A stretch of 64,000 bases of DNA from Bradyrhizobium nivariense (GTDB lineage Bacteria; Pseudomonadota; Alphaproteobacteria; Rhizobiales; Xanthobacteraceae), in assembly GCF_029846715.1 (NCBI RefSeq), contig NZ_JARVWW010000003.1:310001-374000 (forward strand). The letters run 5' to 3'. A program made the translations under genes and the position numbers. Position 1 is the first letter of the stretch. Every line of letters starts with the position of its first letter. Positions 24,418 through 32,808 of this stretch are shown here, piece after piece. The notes below the pieces were generated by a model that saw nothing but the letters and a program-made list of their open reading frames with translations, searched no databases and was not told the origin of the DNA.

Positions 24418-25347
24418 ATGAGGGTGCTCGTGATCGGCGCGGGAGCGCTCGGAGGCTATTACGGAGCTTGCCTGGTCCGAGCGGGCGCTGACGTGACCTT
24501 TCTGGTGCGGTCCGGACGGGCGGAGCAATTGCGGCGGGATGGATTGAGGATCGTGAGCCCGCACGGCGACTTTGCCCTGCAGCCGAAGATCATGATGACG
24601 GACGATCTCAAGGAGCCGTTCGACGTCGTGCTCGTCGGCGTGAAATCCTATTCGCTCGATGACGCGATGAGCCAGTTTTCACCGGCCGTTGGCGCCAGCA
24701 CGATGATTTTGCCGATCCTCAACGGGTTGAAACATATCGACGCCCTGACAGCGCGGTTCGGCGCCGCGCACGTCCTCGGCGGGCTCGCGAACGTCAGTGC
24801 CGGGCTCGATGCGGATGGTCGTGTCGTTCAGTTCATGGCCAATCAGACCATCGTGTTCGGTGAGGTCAAGGGGGCGATCAGTGAGCGGGCGCGCGCGTTG
24901 CAGTCACTGCTCGAGATCCCCGGTATCGACGTGCGCGCCAGCGAATCGGTCATGCAAGACATGTGGGAGAAATTCGTCCAGCTGAGCACGCTCGCCGGCA
25001 TCACCTGCCTGATGCGTGCAAGCATCGGAGACATTCTGGCCGTGCCGAACGGCGAGGAGTTCATTTTCCGCCTGTTTGCGGAATGCTGTGCCGTGGCGAG
25101 CGCCTCAGGTTTTGAGCCACGAGCGCCGTTCATCGAGTTCGATCGGAAGCTCTTCACAACGGCGAACTCGCCGCTCAAGGCCTCGATGCTGCGGGACATC
25201 GAGCGCGGCTCGGTGACCGAGGCGGAACATATACTTGGCGATATGGCCAACCGGGCCCGTGCGCTGGGTATCGACACGCCGCTATTGAATTTGGCGCGCG
25301 CGCATGTGGCGGCCTATGAGGTTGGGCGACAGAGAGCGGCCAGCTAA
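24418..25347 (+). CDS. ketopantoate reductase family protein (2-dehydropantoate 2-reductase)
   Basis: A 309-residue protein with the NADP-binding start RVLVIGAGALGGYYGACLVR (about 2-21). A PanE-type core (KSYSLDDAMSQFSPAVG, then ILNGLKHIDALTARFG) is followed by the helical ApbA C-terminal domain with the conserved Lys in MWEKFVQLSTLAGITCL. It would reduce ketopantoate in CoA synthesis or a similar keto acid; bradyrhizobia have several paralogues, so the substrate is uncertain. Its stop overlaps the recG stop region by four bases on the opposite strand. Confidence 0.78.
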   Translation: MRVLVIGAGALGGYYGACLVRAGADVTFLVRSGRAEQLRRDGLRIVSPHGDFALQPKIMMTDDLKEPFDVVLVGVKSYSLDDAMSQFSPAVGASTMILPILNGLKHIDALTARFGAAHVLGGLANVSAGLDADGRVVQFMANQTIVFGEVKGAISERARALQSLLEIPGIDVRASESVMQDMWEKFVQLSTLAGITCLMRASIGDILAVPNGEEFIFRLFAECCAVASASGFEPRAPFIEFDRKLFTTANSPLKASMLRDIERGSVTEAEHILGDMANRARALGIDTPLLNLARAHVAAYEVGRQRAAS

Positions 25348-27452
25348 CCCGCCCCGATCAACGGAATCGCCTCGTCCCGCTCGTAAAGATACAGCAGGCA
25401 TCGCAGCGCCTCGCCGCGCTCGCCCTTCAGCTTGGGATCGTCCTTCAGGATGCGCAGCGCCTCGTCGCGGGCCTGCGTGATGAGCTGGCCATGCACTTCC
25501 GAGCGGGCGATGCGGTAGCCGGGCAGGCCGCTTTGGCGCACGCCGAGCACGTCGCCTTCGCCGCGCAGCTTCAGGTCTTCCTCGGCGATCCGAAAACCGT
25601 CGGTGGTCTCGCGGATCACCTTCAGCCGCGCCTTCGACATCTCGCCGAGCGGCTCGGAGTAGAGCAGCAGGCAGGTCGAGGCCTCCGAGCCGCGCCCGAT
25701 GCGGCCGCGCAACTGATGAAGCTGGGCGAGGCCAAAGCGTTCGGCGTTCTCGATCACCATGATGGTCGCCGCCGGCACGTCGACACCGACCTCGACCACG
25801 GTGGTCGCGACCAGCAGCCCGATCTCGTGGGCGGCGAACTGGCCCATGACGCGGTCCTTCTCGGTGCCTTTCATCTGGCCGTGGACGAGGCCGACGCGGT
25901 CGCCGAAACGCTTTTGCAGACTTTCGAAACGCTTGGTCGCATTGGTCAGGTGCTCGGTACCCTCGGCCTCGGATTCCTCGACCAGCGGGCAGATCCAGTA
26001 GACCAGCTTGCCTGATAGAAGCGCGCGGCCGATGCTATCGGTGACCTCGTCGAGGCGGCTGATCGATATGGTGCGGGTTTCGATCGGCTGGCGGCCCGCC
26101 GGCTTTTCGCGCAATTCGCTGATGTCCATGTCGCCGAAATAGGTCAGCACCAGCGTGCGCGGGATCGGCGTGGCGCTCAGCACCAGCACGTCGACGGCCT
26201 CGCCCTTCGAGGTGAGCGCCAGCCGCTCACGCACGCCGAAACGGTGCTGCTCGTCGACGATTGCGAGGGCGAGATCGCTAAAGATCACGTCGTCCTGGAT
26301 CAGCGCGTGGGTGCCAACGAGCAGGTCGATCTCGCCGGCTTCGAGTTGTGCCAGCAGTTCCCGCCGCTCCTTGCCCTTTTCGCGGCCGGTGAGGATCGCG
26401 ACCCGCATTCCCGCGCGCTCGGCGAGCGGAGCGATGGTCTTGATGTGCTGGCGCGCCAAAATTTCGGTCGGGGCCATCAGCGCCGCCTGCTTGCCGACCT
26501 CAGTGACGGCGGCGGCGGCGAGCAGTGCCACCACGGTCTTGCCGGAGCCGACGTCGCCCTGAAGCAGGCGGAGCATGCGCACCGGCTGTTGCAGGTCGCT
26601 CGCGATTGCCGCCGCCGCGTCGCGCTGGGAGGACGTCAGCGCGTAGGGCAGGGCATCGATGATCTTATTGCGAAGGTGCCCGTCGCCGGCGTTGCGCACG
26701 CCGGCCGGGCGGCGCAATTGCGCGCGAATCAGGGCGAGCGCGAGTTGCCCGGCCAGGAGTTCGTCGAAGGCGAGGCGCGACCAGAACGGCTGGTCAGGCA
26801 GAATGTCGGTGAGCTCGACCGGCTGATGCACGCGGGTGAGCGCCTCTGCGACCGGCGGGAAGCTGCAGCGGCGCAGCACCTCGGGGCTGATCCATTCCGG
26901 CAGCGCCGGCAGCTTCTGCAGCGCCTGCGCGACCGCGCGGCGGAGCGAGCCGAGCGCAAGGCCTTGCGTCAAGGGATAGACGGGATCGATGCCGGAGAGT
27001 TTTGAGATCGCCTCCTCGTCCAGCACCCGGTCCGGATGCACGATCTGCGGGATGCCGTCATACATCTGCAGCGTGCCCGAGACGTAGCGCTTCTCGCCCA
27101 TCGGCAGCAGCTTCTCGACATAGCCGGGTTTTGCGCGGAAGAACGTCAGCACGACGTCGCCGGTGTCGTCGCTGGCGTAGACGAGGTAGGGCGCGCGGGC
27201 ATTGCGCGGCGGGGGCGGGCGGTGGCGGTCGACGGTGACCTCCAGCGTCACCATGGTTCCCTGCACGGCGTCGCGGATCTTTGGCCGGGCCCGGCGGTCG
27301 ATGACCTGGCTCGGCAAATGCAGCAACAGATCGACCAGCCGCGGCGTCTCATTGCGGCTGAGCAGGTACTGCAGCAGCTTGTCCTGCTTCGGACCGACGC
27401 CGGGCAGGCTGGTCACGGGGGCAAACAGCGGATTGAGCAGGCTGGGGCGCAT
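25344..27452 (-). CDS. recG: ATP-dependent DNA helicase RecG
   Basis: A 702-residue protein, normal for RecG. The N-terminal wedge/OB domain (about 60-160, with VTLEVTVDRHRPPPPRNARA) grips branched DNA. The helicase core has Walker A in LLQGDVGSGKTVVALL, the box LAIVDEQHRFGVRERL, LSATPIPRTL and the C-terminal QLHQLRGRIGRG motif. RecG reverses stalled forks and processes Holliday junctions. The ATG at 27450-27452 gives the expected N-terminus MRPSLLNPLFAPVTSLPGVG. It is divergent from sdhE-mfd across 185 bases. Confidence 0.96.
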   Translation of the reverse strand: MRPSLLNPLFAPVTSLPGVGPKQDKLLQYLLSRNETPRLVDLLLHLPSQVIDRRARPKIRDAVQGTMVTLEVTVDRHRPPPPRNARAPYLVYASDDTGDVVLTFFRAKPGYVEKLLPMGEKRYVSGTLQMYDGIPQIVHPDRVLDEEAISKLSGIDPVYPLTQGLALGSLRRAVAQALQKLPALPEWISPEVLRRCSFPPVAEALTRVHQPVELTDILPDQPFWSRLAFDELLAGQLALALIRAQLRRPAGVRNAGDGHLRNKIIDALPYALTSSQRDAAAAIASDLQQPVRMLRLLQGDVGSGKTVVALLAAAAVTEVGKQAALMAPTEILARQHIKTIAPLAERAGMRVAILTGREKGKERRELLAQLEAGEIDLLVGTHALIQDDVIFSDLALAIVDEQHRFGVRERLALTSKGEAVDVLVLSATPIPRTLVLTYFGDMDISELREKPAGRQPIETRTISISRLDEVTDSIGRALLSGKLVYWICPLVEESEAEGTEHLTNATKRFESLQKRFGDRVGLVHGQMKGTEKDRVMGQFAAHEIGLLVATTVVEVGVDVPAATIMVIENAERFGLAQLHQLRGRIGRGSEASTCLLLYSEPLGEMSKARLKVIRETTDGFRIAEEDLKLRGEGDVLGVRQSGLPGYRIARSEVHGQLITQARDEALRILKDDPKLKGERGEALRCLLYLYERDEAIPLIGAG

Positions 27453-27559
27453 TAGGCGAATCTAGGATCGTTTCGGCCCGTCATGCCCGGCTTTATGCTC
27501 AGCATCCACGTCTTTTTTTCGTGTGCCTGCGGCGGCAGCGGGCCATGATAAATCGAGGG

Positions 27560-27588
27560 CTGACAGGGCCGGTTCGAGTGGCTATATC
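27560..27588 (+). promoter_or_regulatory. sigma-70-type promoter of sdhE-mfd
   Basis: CTGACA (27560-27565), a 17-base spacer and TATATC (27583-27588). The predicted start point near 27594 coincides with the first base of the hairpin that follows. It is the best housekeeping-type promoter match in the window. Confidence 0.55.
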
Positions 27589-27593
27589 ACCCC

Positions 27594-27616
27594 AGCCCGG
27601 CACGTCCGGGCTTTTG
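27594..27616 (+). promoter_or_regulatory. 5' leader hairpin before sdhE
   Basis: AGCCCGG, loop CACGT, CCGGGCT followed by TTT. As a hairpin plus short T-run it could act as a weak terminator or attenuator. As the very 5' end of the mRNA it could instead protect it from degradation. It lies about 22 bases before the sdhE start. Confidence 0.45.
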
Positions 27617-27637
27617 GCGTTTGACTGGAATCGAGAC

Positions 27638-27928
27638 ATGACGGGGACGACACGATCGAGCAACGGGCTGGACGACCGCCGCAAGCGGCTTCTGTTCCGC
27701 TGCTGGCACCGCGGCACGCGCGAGATGGACCTGATCCTCGGCCGCTTCGCGGATGCCGAGATCGGCAATCTGTCCGATGACGAGCTGACGCAGCTCGAGA
27801 CCCTGCTCGAAGAGGCCGATCCCGACCTCTATGCCGCCATCACCGGCGACAAGGTGCTGCCGGCAGATGTCACCGGCACGCTGTTTGCCCGCATCAAGGC
27901 GTTTCCGATCGCGGACCGCGACGTATGA
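27638..27928 (+). CDS. sdhE: succinate dehydrogenase assembly factor SdhE
   Basis: A 96-residue protein of the SdhE/DUF339 family. The defining RGxxE motif is present (CWHRGTREMDLILGRF, about residues 23-38), followed by acidic helices (LSDDELTQLETLLEEADPDL). The factor promotes covalent FAD attachment to SdhA, and to FrdA where present. ATG 27638 is selected because the sequence before it does not fit the family. Its stop overlaps the start of mfd (ATGA), a linkage commonly seen in alphaproteobacteria. Confidence 0.93.
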   Translation: MTGTTRSSNGLDDRRKRLLFRCWHRGTREMDLILGRFADAEIGNLSDDELTQLETLLEEADPDLYAAITGDKVLPADVTGTLFARIKAFPIADRDV

Positions 27929-30900
27929 AGCAGGGGATGAAATCGCCGGCCGAGCTGCTCACGCCCGGCCGCGCGCTGACGCTTGCCAATGTCGCCGAGG
28001 GCGCCGAGGGCCTCGTCGTCTCCGATCTCGCGCGCGCCATCGCGGCGCGGCCGAAGAAGCCGGCTGTCAGCCTCGCGGTGATCTGCCGCGACGGGCCGCG
28101 GATGCAGCAGCTCGAACGGGCGCTGCAATTCTTCGCGCCCGATTTGCCGGTGCTGACCTTCCCGGCCTGGGACTGCCAGCCCTATGACCGCGTCTCGCCG
28201 CATGGCGGCGTCCTCGCGCAGCGCCTGACCACGCTGGCACGGCTTGCGTCCCTGACTGGTAGCGACAAACCGCTGATCGTGCTGACCACGGTGAACGCCG
28301 TCATACAGCGCGTGCCCTCGCGCGACCTCGTCGCGGCGCAGGCGCTGTCGGTCGCGCCCGGCAATGTCGTGCCGATGGACACCATCGTCGCCTGGCTCGA
28401 GCACAACGGCTACAACCGCTCCTCGACCGTGCGCGAGCCCGGCGAATATGCCGTGCGCGGCGGCATTCTGGATCTGTTTCCGGCCGGCCTCGACCAGCCC
28501 GTCCGCTTCGACTTCTTCGGCGACAGCCTGGAATCGATCCGCACTTTCGATGCAGAGACCCAGCGCACGCTGCTCGACATGCGCGCGCTCAATCTCGTGC
28601 CGATCTCCGAATTCCAGCTCGTCACCGACACCATCCGCCGCTTTCGCATGGGCTATGTCGCCGAGTTCGGCGCGCCCGAGCGCGACGATGCGCTGTACGA
28701 GGCCGTCAGCGAAGGCCGCCGCCATCCCGGCATGGAGCATTGGCTGCCGCTGTTCCAGGACCGGATGGACACGTTGTTCGACTATCTGCAAGGTGCGGCC
28801 GTCGCGATCGAGCCGCAGGCCGAGGATGCCGTCCGCGAGCGCTTCAAGCAGATCCTCGACTATTACCAGGCCCGCCGCGATGCGATGGAGCATCCGGGCG
28901 GCGGCGCCATCTACAAGCCGCTGCCGCCTGACCGGCTCTATCTGACCGAGGAGGAGTGGGGCAAGCGCGAGAGCGAGATGCCGTTGGTACGGCTGACGCA
29001 GTTCGCCGTACCGGCGGATGGCACCACCGTCGTCGATGCCGACGCGCGCAAGGGCCGCGACTTCGCGCCGGAGCGCAACGATAGCAAGGTCAATGTCTTC
29101 GAAGCCGTCGTCGGTCATGTGCATGGCCTGCTGGCAAGCCGCAAGAAGATAGTCATCGCGCTCTGGAGCGAAGGCTCGCGCGACCGCATGATTTCGATGC
29201 TGCGCGACCACAAACTCACCCCTGTGACCAGCGTCAACAGTTGGCGCACGGTGCAGGCCACCCCGCGCAACGAGACCATGCTCGCGGTGCTCGGCCTAGA
29301 AAGCGGTTTCGAGACCGACGAGATCGCGCTGATCAGCGAGCAGGACATCCTTGGCGATCGCCTGGTCCGGCCGCGCAAGGCGAGCCGCAAGCTCGACAAT
29401 TTCATCTCGGAGATCACGAGTCTGGCGGCCGGCGACATCGTCGTGCACGTCGACCACGGTATCGGCCGCTTCATCGGCCTGCAGACGCTCGACGTCGCCG
29501 GCGCGCCGCATGACTGCCTCGAGCTGCATTATGCCGCCGAGACAAAACTGTTCCTGCCGGTCGAGAACATCGAGCTGCTGTCGCGCTACGGCTCCGACCA
29601 GACCACGGTCGAGCTGGATCGTCTGGGTGGTTCGGGTTGGCAGACTCGAAAAGCAAAACTGAAGAACCGCATCCGTGAGATCGCGGGCGAGTTGATCAAG
29701 ATCGCCGCCGAACGGCATTTGCACGAGGCGCCAAAGCTGCCGGTGCAGCCGGGCCTTTACGACGAGTTCTGCGCGCGCTTCCCCTATGACGAGACCGAGG
29801 ACCAGCTTGGGGCGATCGAATCCACGCTGAAGGACCTCGAACTCGGCCGTCCCATGGACCGGCTGATCTGCGGCGACGTCGGCTTCGGCAAGACCGAGGT
29901 GGCGCTGCGCGCCGCCTTCGCGGTGGCGCTCGAGGGCAAGCAGGTCGCGATCGTGGTGCCGACCACGCTGCTCGCGCGCCAGCACCACAAGACGTTTACC
30001 GAGCGTTTCAAGGGTTTTCCGGTGCAGGTCGCGCAGGCCTCCCGGCTGGTGCCGACCAAGCAGCTCAATCTGGTCAAGAACGGTCTCACCGACGGCTCGG
30101 TCGACATTGTCGTCGGCACCCATGCGCTGCTCAGCAAGTCGATCAAGTTCCGCGACCTCGGCCTGCTGATCGTCGACGAGGAGCAGCACTTCGGCGTCAC
30201 CCACAAGGAGCGGCTGAAGCAGCTCCGCGCCGAGGTGCACGTGCTGACGCTGTCGGCGACGCCGATCCCGCGTACGCTGCAGCTTGCGCTCACCGGCGTG
30301 CGCGAGCTCTCGATCATCGCCTCGCCCCCGGTCGACCGCCTCGCGGTGCGCACCTTCGTCGCCCCGCACGATCCGCTGATGATCCGCGAGGCCCTCTTGC
30401 GCGAGCGCTATCGCGGCGGCCAGGCGTTCTACGTGGTGCCGCGCATCGACGATCTCGCCGAGGTCAAGGATTTCCTCGACAAGAACGTGCCGGAGATGAA
30501 GGTCGCGGTCGCGCACGGGCAGATGCCGCCCGCCGTGATCGAGGACATCATGACCGCGTTCTACGACGGCAAGTTCGACATCCTGCTGTCGACCACGATC
30601 GTGGAATCCGGCCTCGACATCCCCAACGCCAACACGCTGATCGTGCATCGCGCCGACATGTTCGGCCTCGCCCAGCTCTATCAGCTCCGCGGCCGGGTCG
30701 GCCGTTCCAAGCTGCGGGCGTATGCGCTGTTCACGCTGCCGGCGCAGCAGAAGATCACGGCGCAGGCCGAGCGCCGGCTCACTGTGCTGCAATCGCTGGA
30801 GACGCTGGGCGCGGGCTTCCAGCTTGCGTCACACGACCTCGATATCCGCGGCGCCGGCAATATCCTGGGCGAGCAGCAGTCCGGCCATATCAAGGAGGTC

Positions 30901-31443
30901 GGCTTCGAGCTCTACCAGTCGATGCTGGAAGAGGCGATCGTCAACCTCAAGGCCGGCGTCTCCGAGCCCGCCGCCGACCGCTGGTCGCCGTCGATCACGA
31001 TCGGCATGCCCGTGCTGATCCCGGAGGACTATGTCGGCGATCTCTCGGTAAGGCTGTCGTTGTACCGGCGTCTCGCCGATCTCGACACCGAGGAGGAGAT
31101 CGAGAATTTTGGCGCCGAGATGCGCGACCGTTTCGGCGTGTTGCCGGACGAGGTCCGCTATCTGTTCAAGGTCGCCGCGATCAAGGCGTTCTGCCGCCAG
31201 GCCAATGTCGGCAAGATCGATGCCGGCCCCAAGGGCGCCGTCATCGCCTTCCGCGATAACTCCTTTGCGCATCCCGACCGCCTGGTGACGTTCATCCGCA
31301 GCCACGGCCAGGCCGCGAAGGTGCGGCCCGACATGAAGGTGGTGTTCCTGCAGGACTGGGAAACGCCGGAAGAGCGTCTCGCCGGCACCACCGAGATCAT
31401 GCGGCAGCTGGCGCAGCTCGCGCACAGCAAGAAGGCGGCGTAA
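27925..31443 (+). CDS. mfd: transcription-repair coupling factor Mfd
   Basis: A 1172-residue protein of normal Mfd size. An N-terminal UvrB-like region (FPAWDCQPYDRVSPHGGVLA, VREPGEYAVRGGILDLFPAG) is followed by the RNA-polymerase-interaction domain (VVHVDHGIGRFIGLQTLDVA). The RecG-like translocase has Walker A in CGDVGFGKTEVALR, LLIVDEEQHFGVTHKERL and LYQLRGRVGRS. The TRCF C-terminal domain completes it. It removes stalled RNA polymerase from lesions and recruits UvrA. Translation is coupled to sdhE by a four-base overlap. Confidence 0.97.
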   Translation: MKQGMKSPAELLTPGRALTLANVAEGAEGLVVSDLARAIAARPKKPAVSLAVICRDGPRMQQLERALQFFAPDLPVLTFPAWDCQPYDRVSPHGGVLAQRLTTLARLASLTGSDKPLIVLTTVNAVIQRVPSRDLVAAQALSVAPGNVVPMDTIVAWLEHNGYNRSSTVREPGEYAVRGGILDLFPAGLDQPVRFDFFGDSLESIRTFDAETQRTLLDMRALNLVPISEFQLVTDTIRRFRMGYVAEFGAPERDDALYEAVSEGRRHPGMEHWLPLFQDRMDTLFDYLQGAAVAIEPQAEDAVRERFKQILDYYQARRDAMEHPGGGAIYKPLPPDRLYLTEEEWGKRESEMPLVRLTQFAVPADGTTVVDADARKGRDFAPERNDSKVNVFEAVVGHVHGLLASRKKIVIALWSEGSRDRMISMLRDHKLTPVTSVNSWRTVQATPRNETMLAVLGLESGFETDEIALISEQDILGDRLVRPRKASRKLDNFISEITSLAAGDIVVHVDHGIGRFIGLQTLDVAGAPHDCLELHYAAETKLFLPVENIELLSRYGSDQTTVELDRLGGSGWQTRKAKLKNRIREIAGELIKIAAERHLHEAPKLPVQPGLYDEFCARFPYDETEDQLGAIESTLKDLELGRPMDRLICGDVGFGKTEVALRAAFAVALEGKQVAIVVPTTLLARQHHKTFTERFKGFPVQVAQASRLVPTKQLNLVKNGLTDGSVDIVVGTHALLSKSIKFRDLGLLIVDEEQHFGVTHKERLKQLRAEVHVLTLSATPIPRTLQLALTGVRELSIIASPPVDRLAVRTFVAPHDPLMIREALLRERYRGGQAFYVVPRIDDLAEVKDFLDKNVPEMKVAVAHGQMPPAVIEDIMTAFYDGKFDILLSTTIVESGLDIPNANTLIVHRADMFGLAQLYQLRGRVGRSKLRAYALFTLPAQQKITAQAERRLTVLQSLETLGAGFQLASHDLDIRGAGNILGEQQSGHIKEVGFELYQSMLEEAIVNLKAGVSEPAADRWSPSITIGMPVLIPEDYVGDLSVRLSLYRRLADLDTEEEIENFGAEMRDRFGVLPDEVRYLFKVAAIKAFCRQANVGKIDAGPKGAVIAFRDNSFAHPDRLVTFIRSHGQAAKVRPDMKVVFLQDWETPEERLAGTTEIMRQLAQLAHSKKAA

Positions 31444-31499
31444 GGCGAGGCCTGACCAGGCAATGACGGGTGGTTGTTGGTGTAGTCTGCGAGACGTAA

Positions 31500-32723
31500 C
31501 TACGACGCCGCCCGCGACGCGTCGGCCGAGAGCCGTCCGAGCAACGACCTCGCCGTATCCGACGGCGACAGGGAGTCGACGCTGACCACGGGATCGCTGC
31601 GCATCTCGTGCTTGCCGTTGGACGTGTGCCGCATCACCGCCGACAGGCGTCGCGCGATCATGTGGGCGGTGCGGAAGTCGGTCTCCGCGAACACGACGAT
31701 GACCGAGCCGTCCTTCTGCGCCGCGCCAAAATCCATCTGCCGCATCAGGCGGCTGAGAATGCGCGCGGCATCGAGCTGGGCGCGGGAATTGCCGGGATCG
31801 AAGGCGAAGCGCGCGACCGAGAGGCCGCCGCCGCGGGCCAGTGTCTGCTCGACCGCCTTGGCAAAATCGCGCGCAAAAGCTTCCACCGTGAGCAGGCCGC
31901 TGCGCGGGTCGAGCCAGCCGCCGGCATCGATCGAGCGCAGCGTGCGGCTCAGTTGCGCTTCCATCGCGTGCTGGCGGATCAGCGGCAGCGCATTGGCGGC
32001 GACCTTCGCGGGCTCGCCGGGAATGAGCTCGAGATTGGGCAGGTCGTAAGTCTGCGTCAGCTGGTGCGCGGTGACGACCACGGGCAGGCTGCGGAAGCGG
32101 GTGTCCTCGGCGAGCACCGTGAGGAAGGCATCGGTCACGCGGGCGGTAAAACCTTCGGCGAGCACGACGCCGTCGAGGTCGCGGGTGTTGAGGTGTTTGG
32201 CCGCGGCCTCGATCGAGAGCGCGCCGACGACGCCGACGCGTTCACCGAGCGCGACAGAGAGGGCAGGGTAAGCCGGTCCACGGCCGACCAGGAGCACGGT
32301 GGCATCGCGTGCGGGGTCAACCTCCGGCAGCGCGACTTTCGTCTCCGGCAGCCGGCGCAGCACCGTGGCATGAAGCGTGCGGATGCGCAGCGCGGCGCGA
32401 AGCCGCGCGATCAGGCGGTCGGACTGGCCGCCGCGCGAGGAGAAGGGCAGGGCGTTGTGCGGGAGCGTGCCCGCCGCGTCCAGCGCCACGAAGGGAAGAT
32501 AAGGCGATTGCTCCGCGATCTTCCTGGCGAGCGGCGCCAGATGCGGCTCGTGCCCGCCGGACATCGCGGCGAGAACCACGGCCGGCTGCACCTGTTCGAC
32601 CGCGCGCGCCGCGCTGGCCCAGTCGGTATCGACCACGGGGAACAGTCGGGCCGCGTCCAGGGCCGCAATGAAGGCCGGCCGCTCGCCATTGGACACAAAC
32701 AGGATCGGGCCGGCCTGGGACAT
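31500..32723 (-). CDS. degenerate GGDEF-domain protein
   Basis: A 407-residue protein. The first part is receiver-like, twice over (FVSNGERPAFIAALDAARLF, then VLLVGRGPAYPALSVALGER). The C-terminal part aligns with a diguanylate cyclase domain from LDPRSGLLTVEAFARDFAKA to AHMIARRLSAVMR. The catalytic GGDEF position reads KDGSVIVVFAETD, so the active-site signature is absent. It probably senses or binds rather than making cyclic di-GMP. ATG 32723 starts MSQAGPILFVSNGE; the frame is open seven codons further back. It converges with mfd. Confidence 0.7.
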   Translation of the reverse strand: MSQAGPILFVSNGERPAFIAALDAARLFPVVDTDWASAARAVEQVQPAVVLAAMSGGHEPHLAPLARKIAEQSPYLPFVALDAAGTLPHNALPFSSRGGQSDRLIARLRAALRIRTLHATVLRRLPETKVALPEVDPARDATVLLVGRGPAYPALSVALGERVGVVGALSIEAAAKHLNTRDLDGVVLAEGFTARVTDAFLTVLAEDTRFRSLPVVVTAHQLTQTYDLPNLELIPGEPAKVAANALPLIRQHAMEAQLSRTLRSIDAGGWLDPRSGLLTVEAFARDFAKAVEQTLARGGGLSVARFAFDPGNSRAQLDAARILSRLMRQMDFGAAQKDGSVIVVFAETDFRTAHMIARRLSAVMRHTSNGKHEMRSDPVVSVDSLSPSDTARSLLGRLSADASRAAS

Positions 32724-32808
32724 CGAAAAACTCTGGTCACGCAACAGGTGCTGCGCAATCTAGTCCCGCCGCCTTAATGCAGCGTCAATGGATCGGTTGA
32801 AACTGCGC

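Noticed and set aside
27540..27595. T-arm-like sequence (GGTTCGAGT) upstream of sdhE as a possible tRNA
   Set aside because: No matching D-arm, anticodon stem or acceptor could be folded; the same bases form a good promoter.
29296..30792. 498-codon open frame antisense to mfd
   Set aside because: mfd motifs are complete in the forward direction; the antisense product is His/Asp/Arg-rich without a fold.
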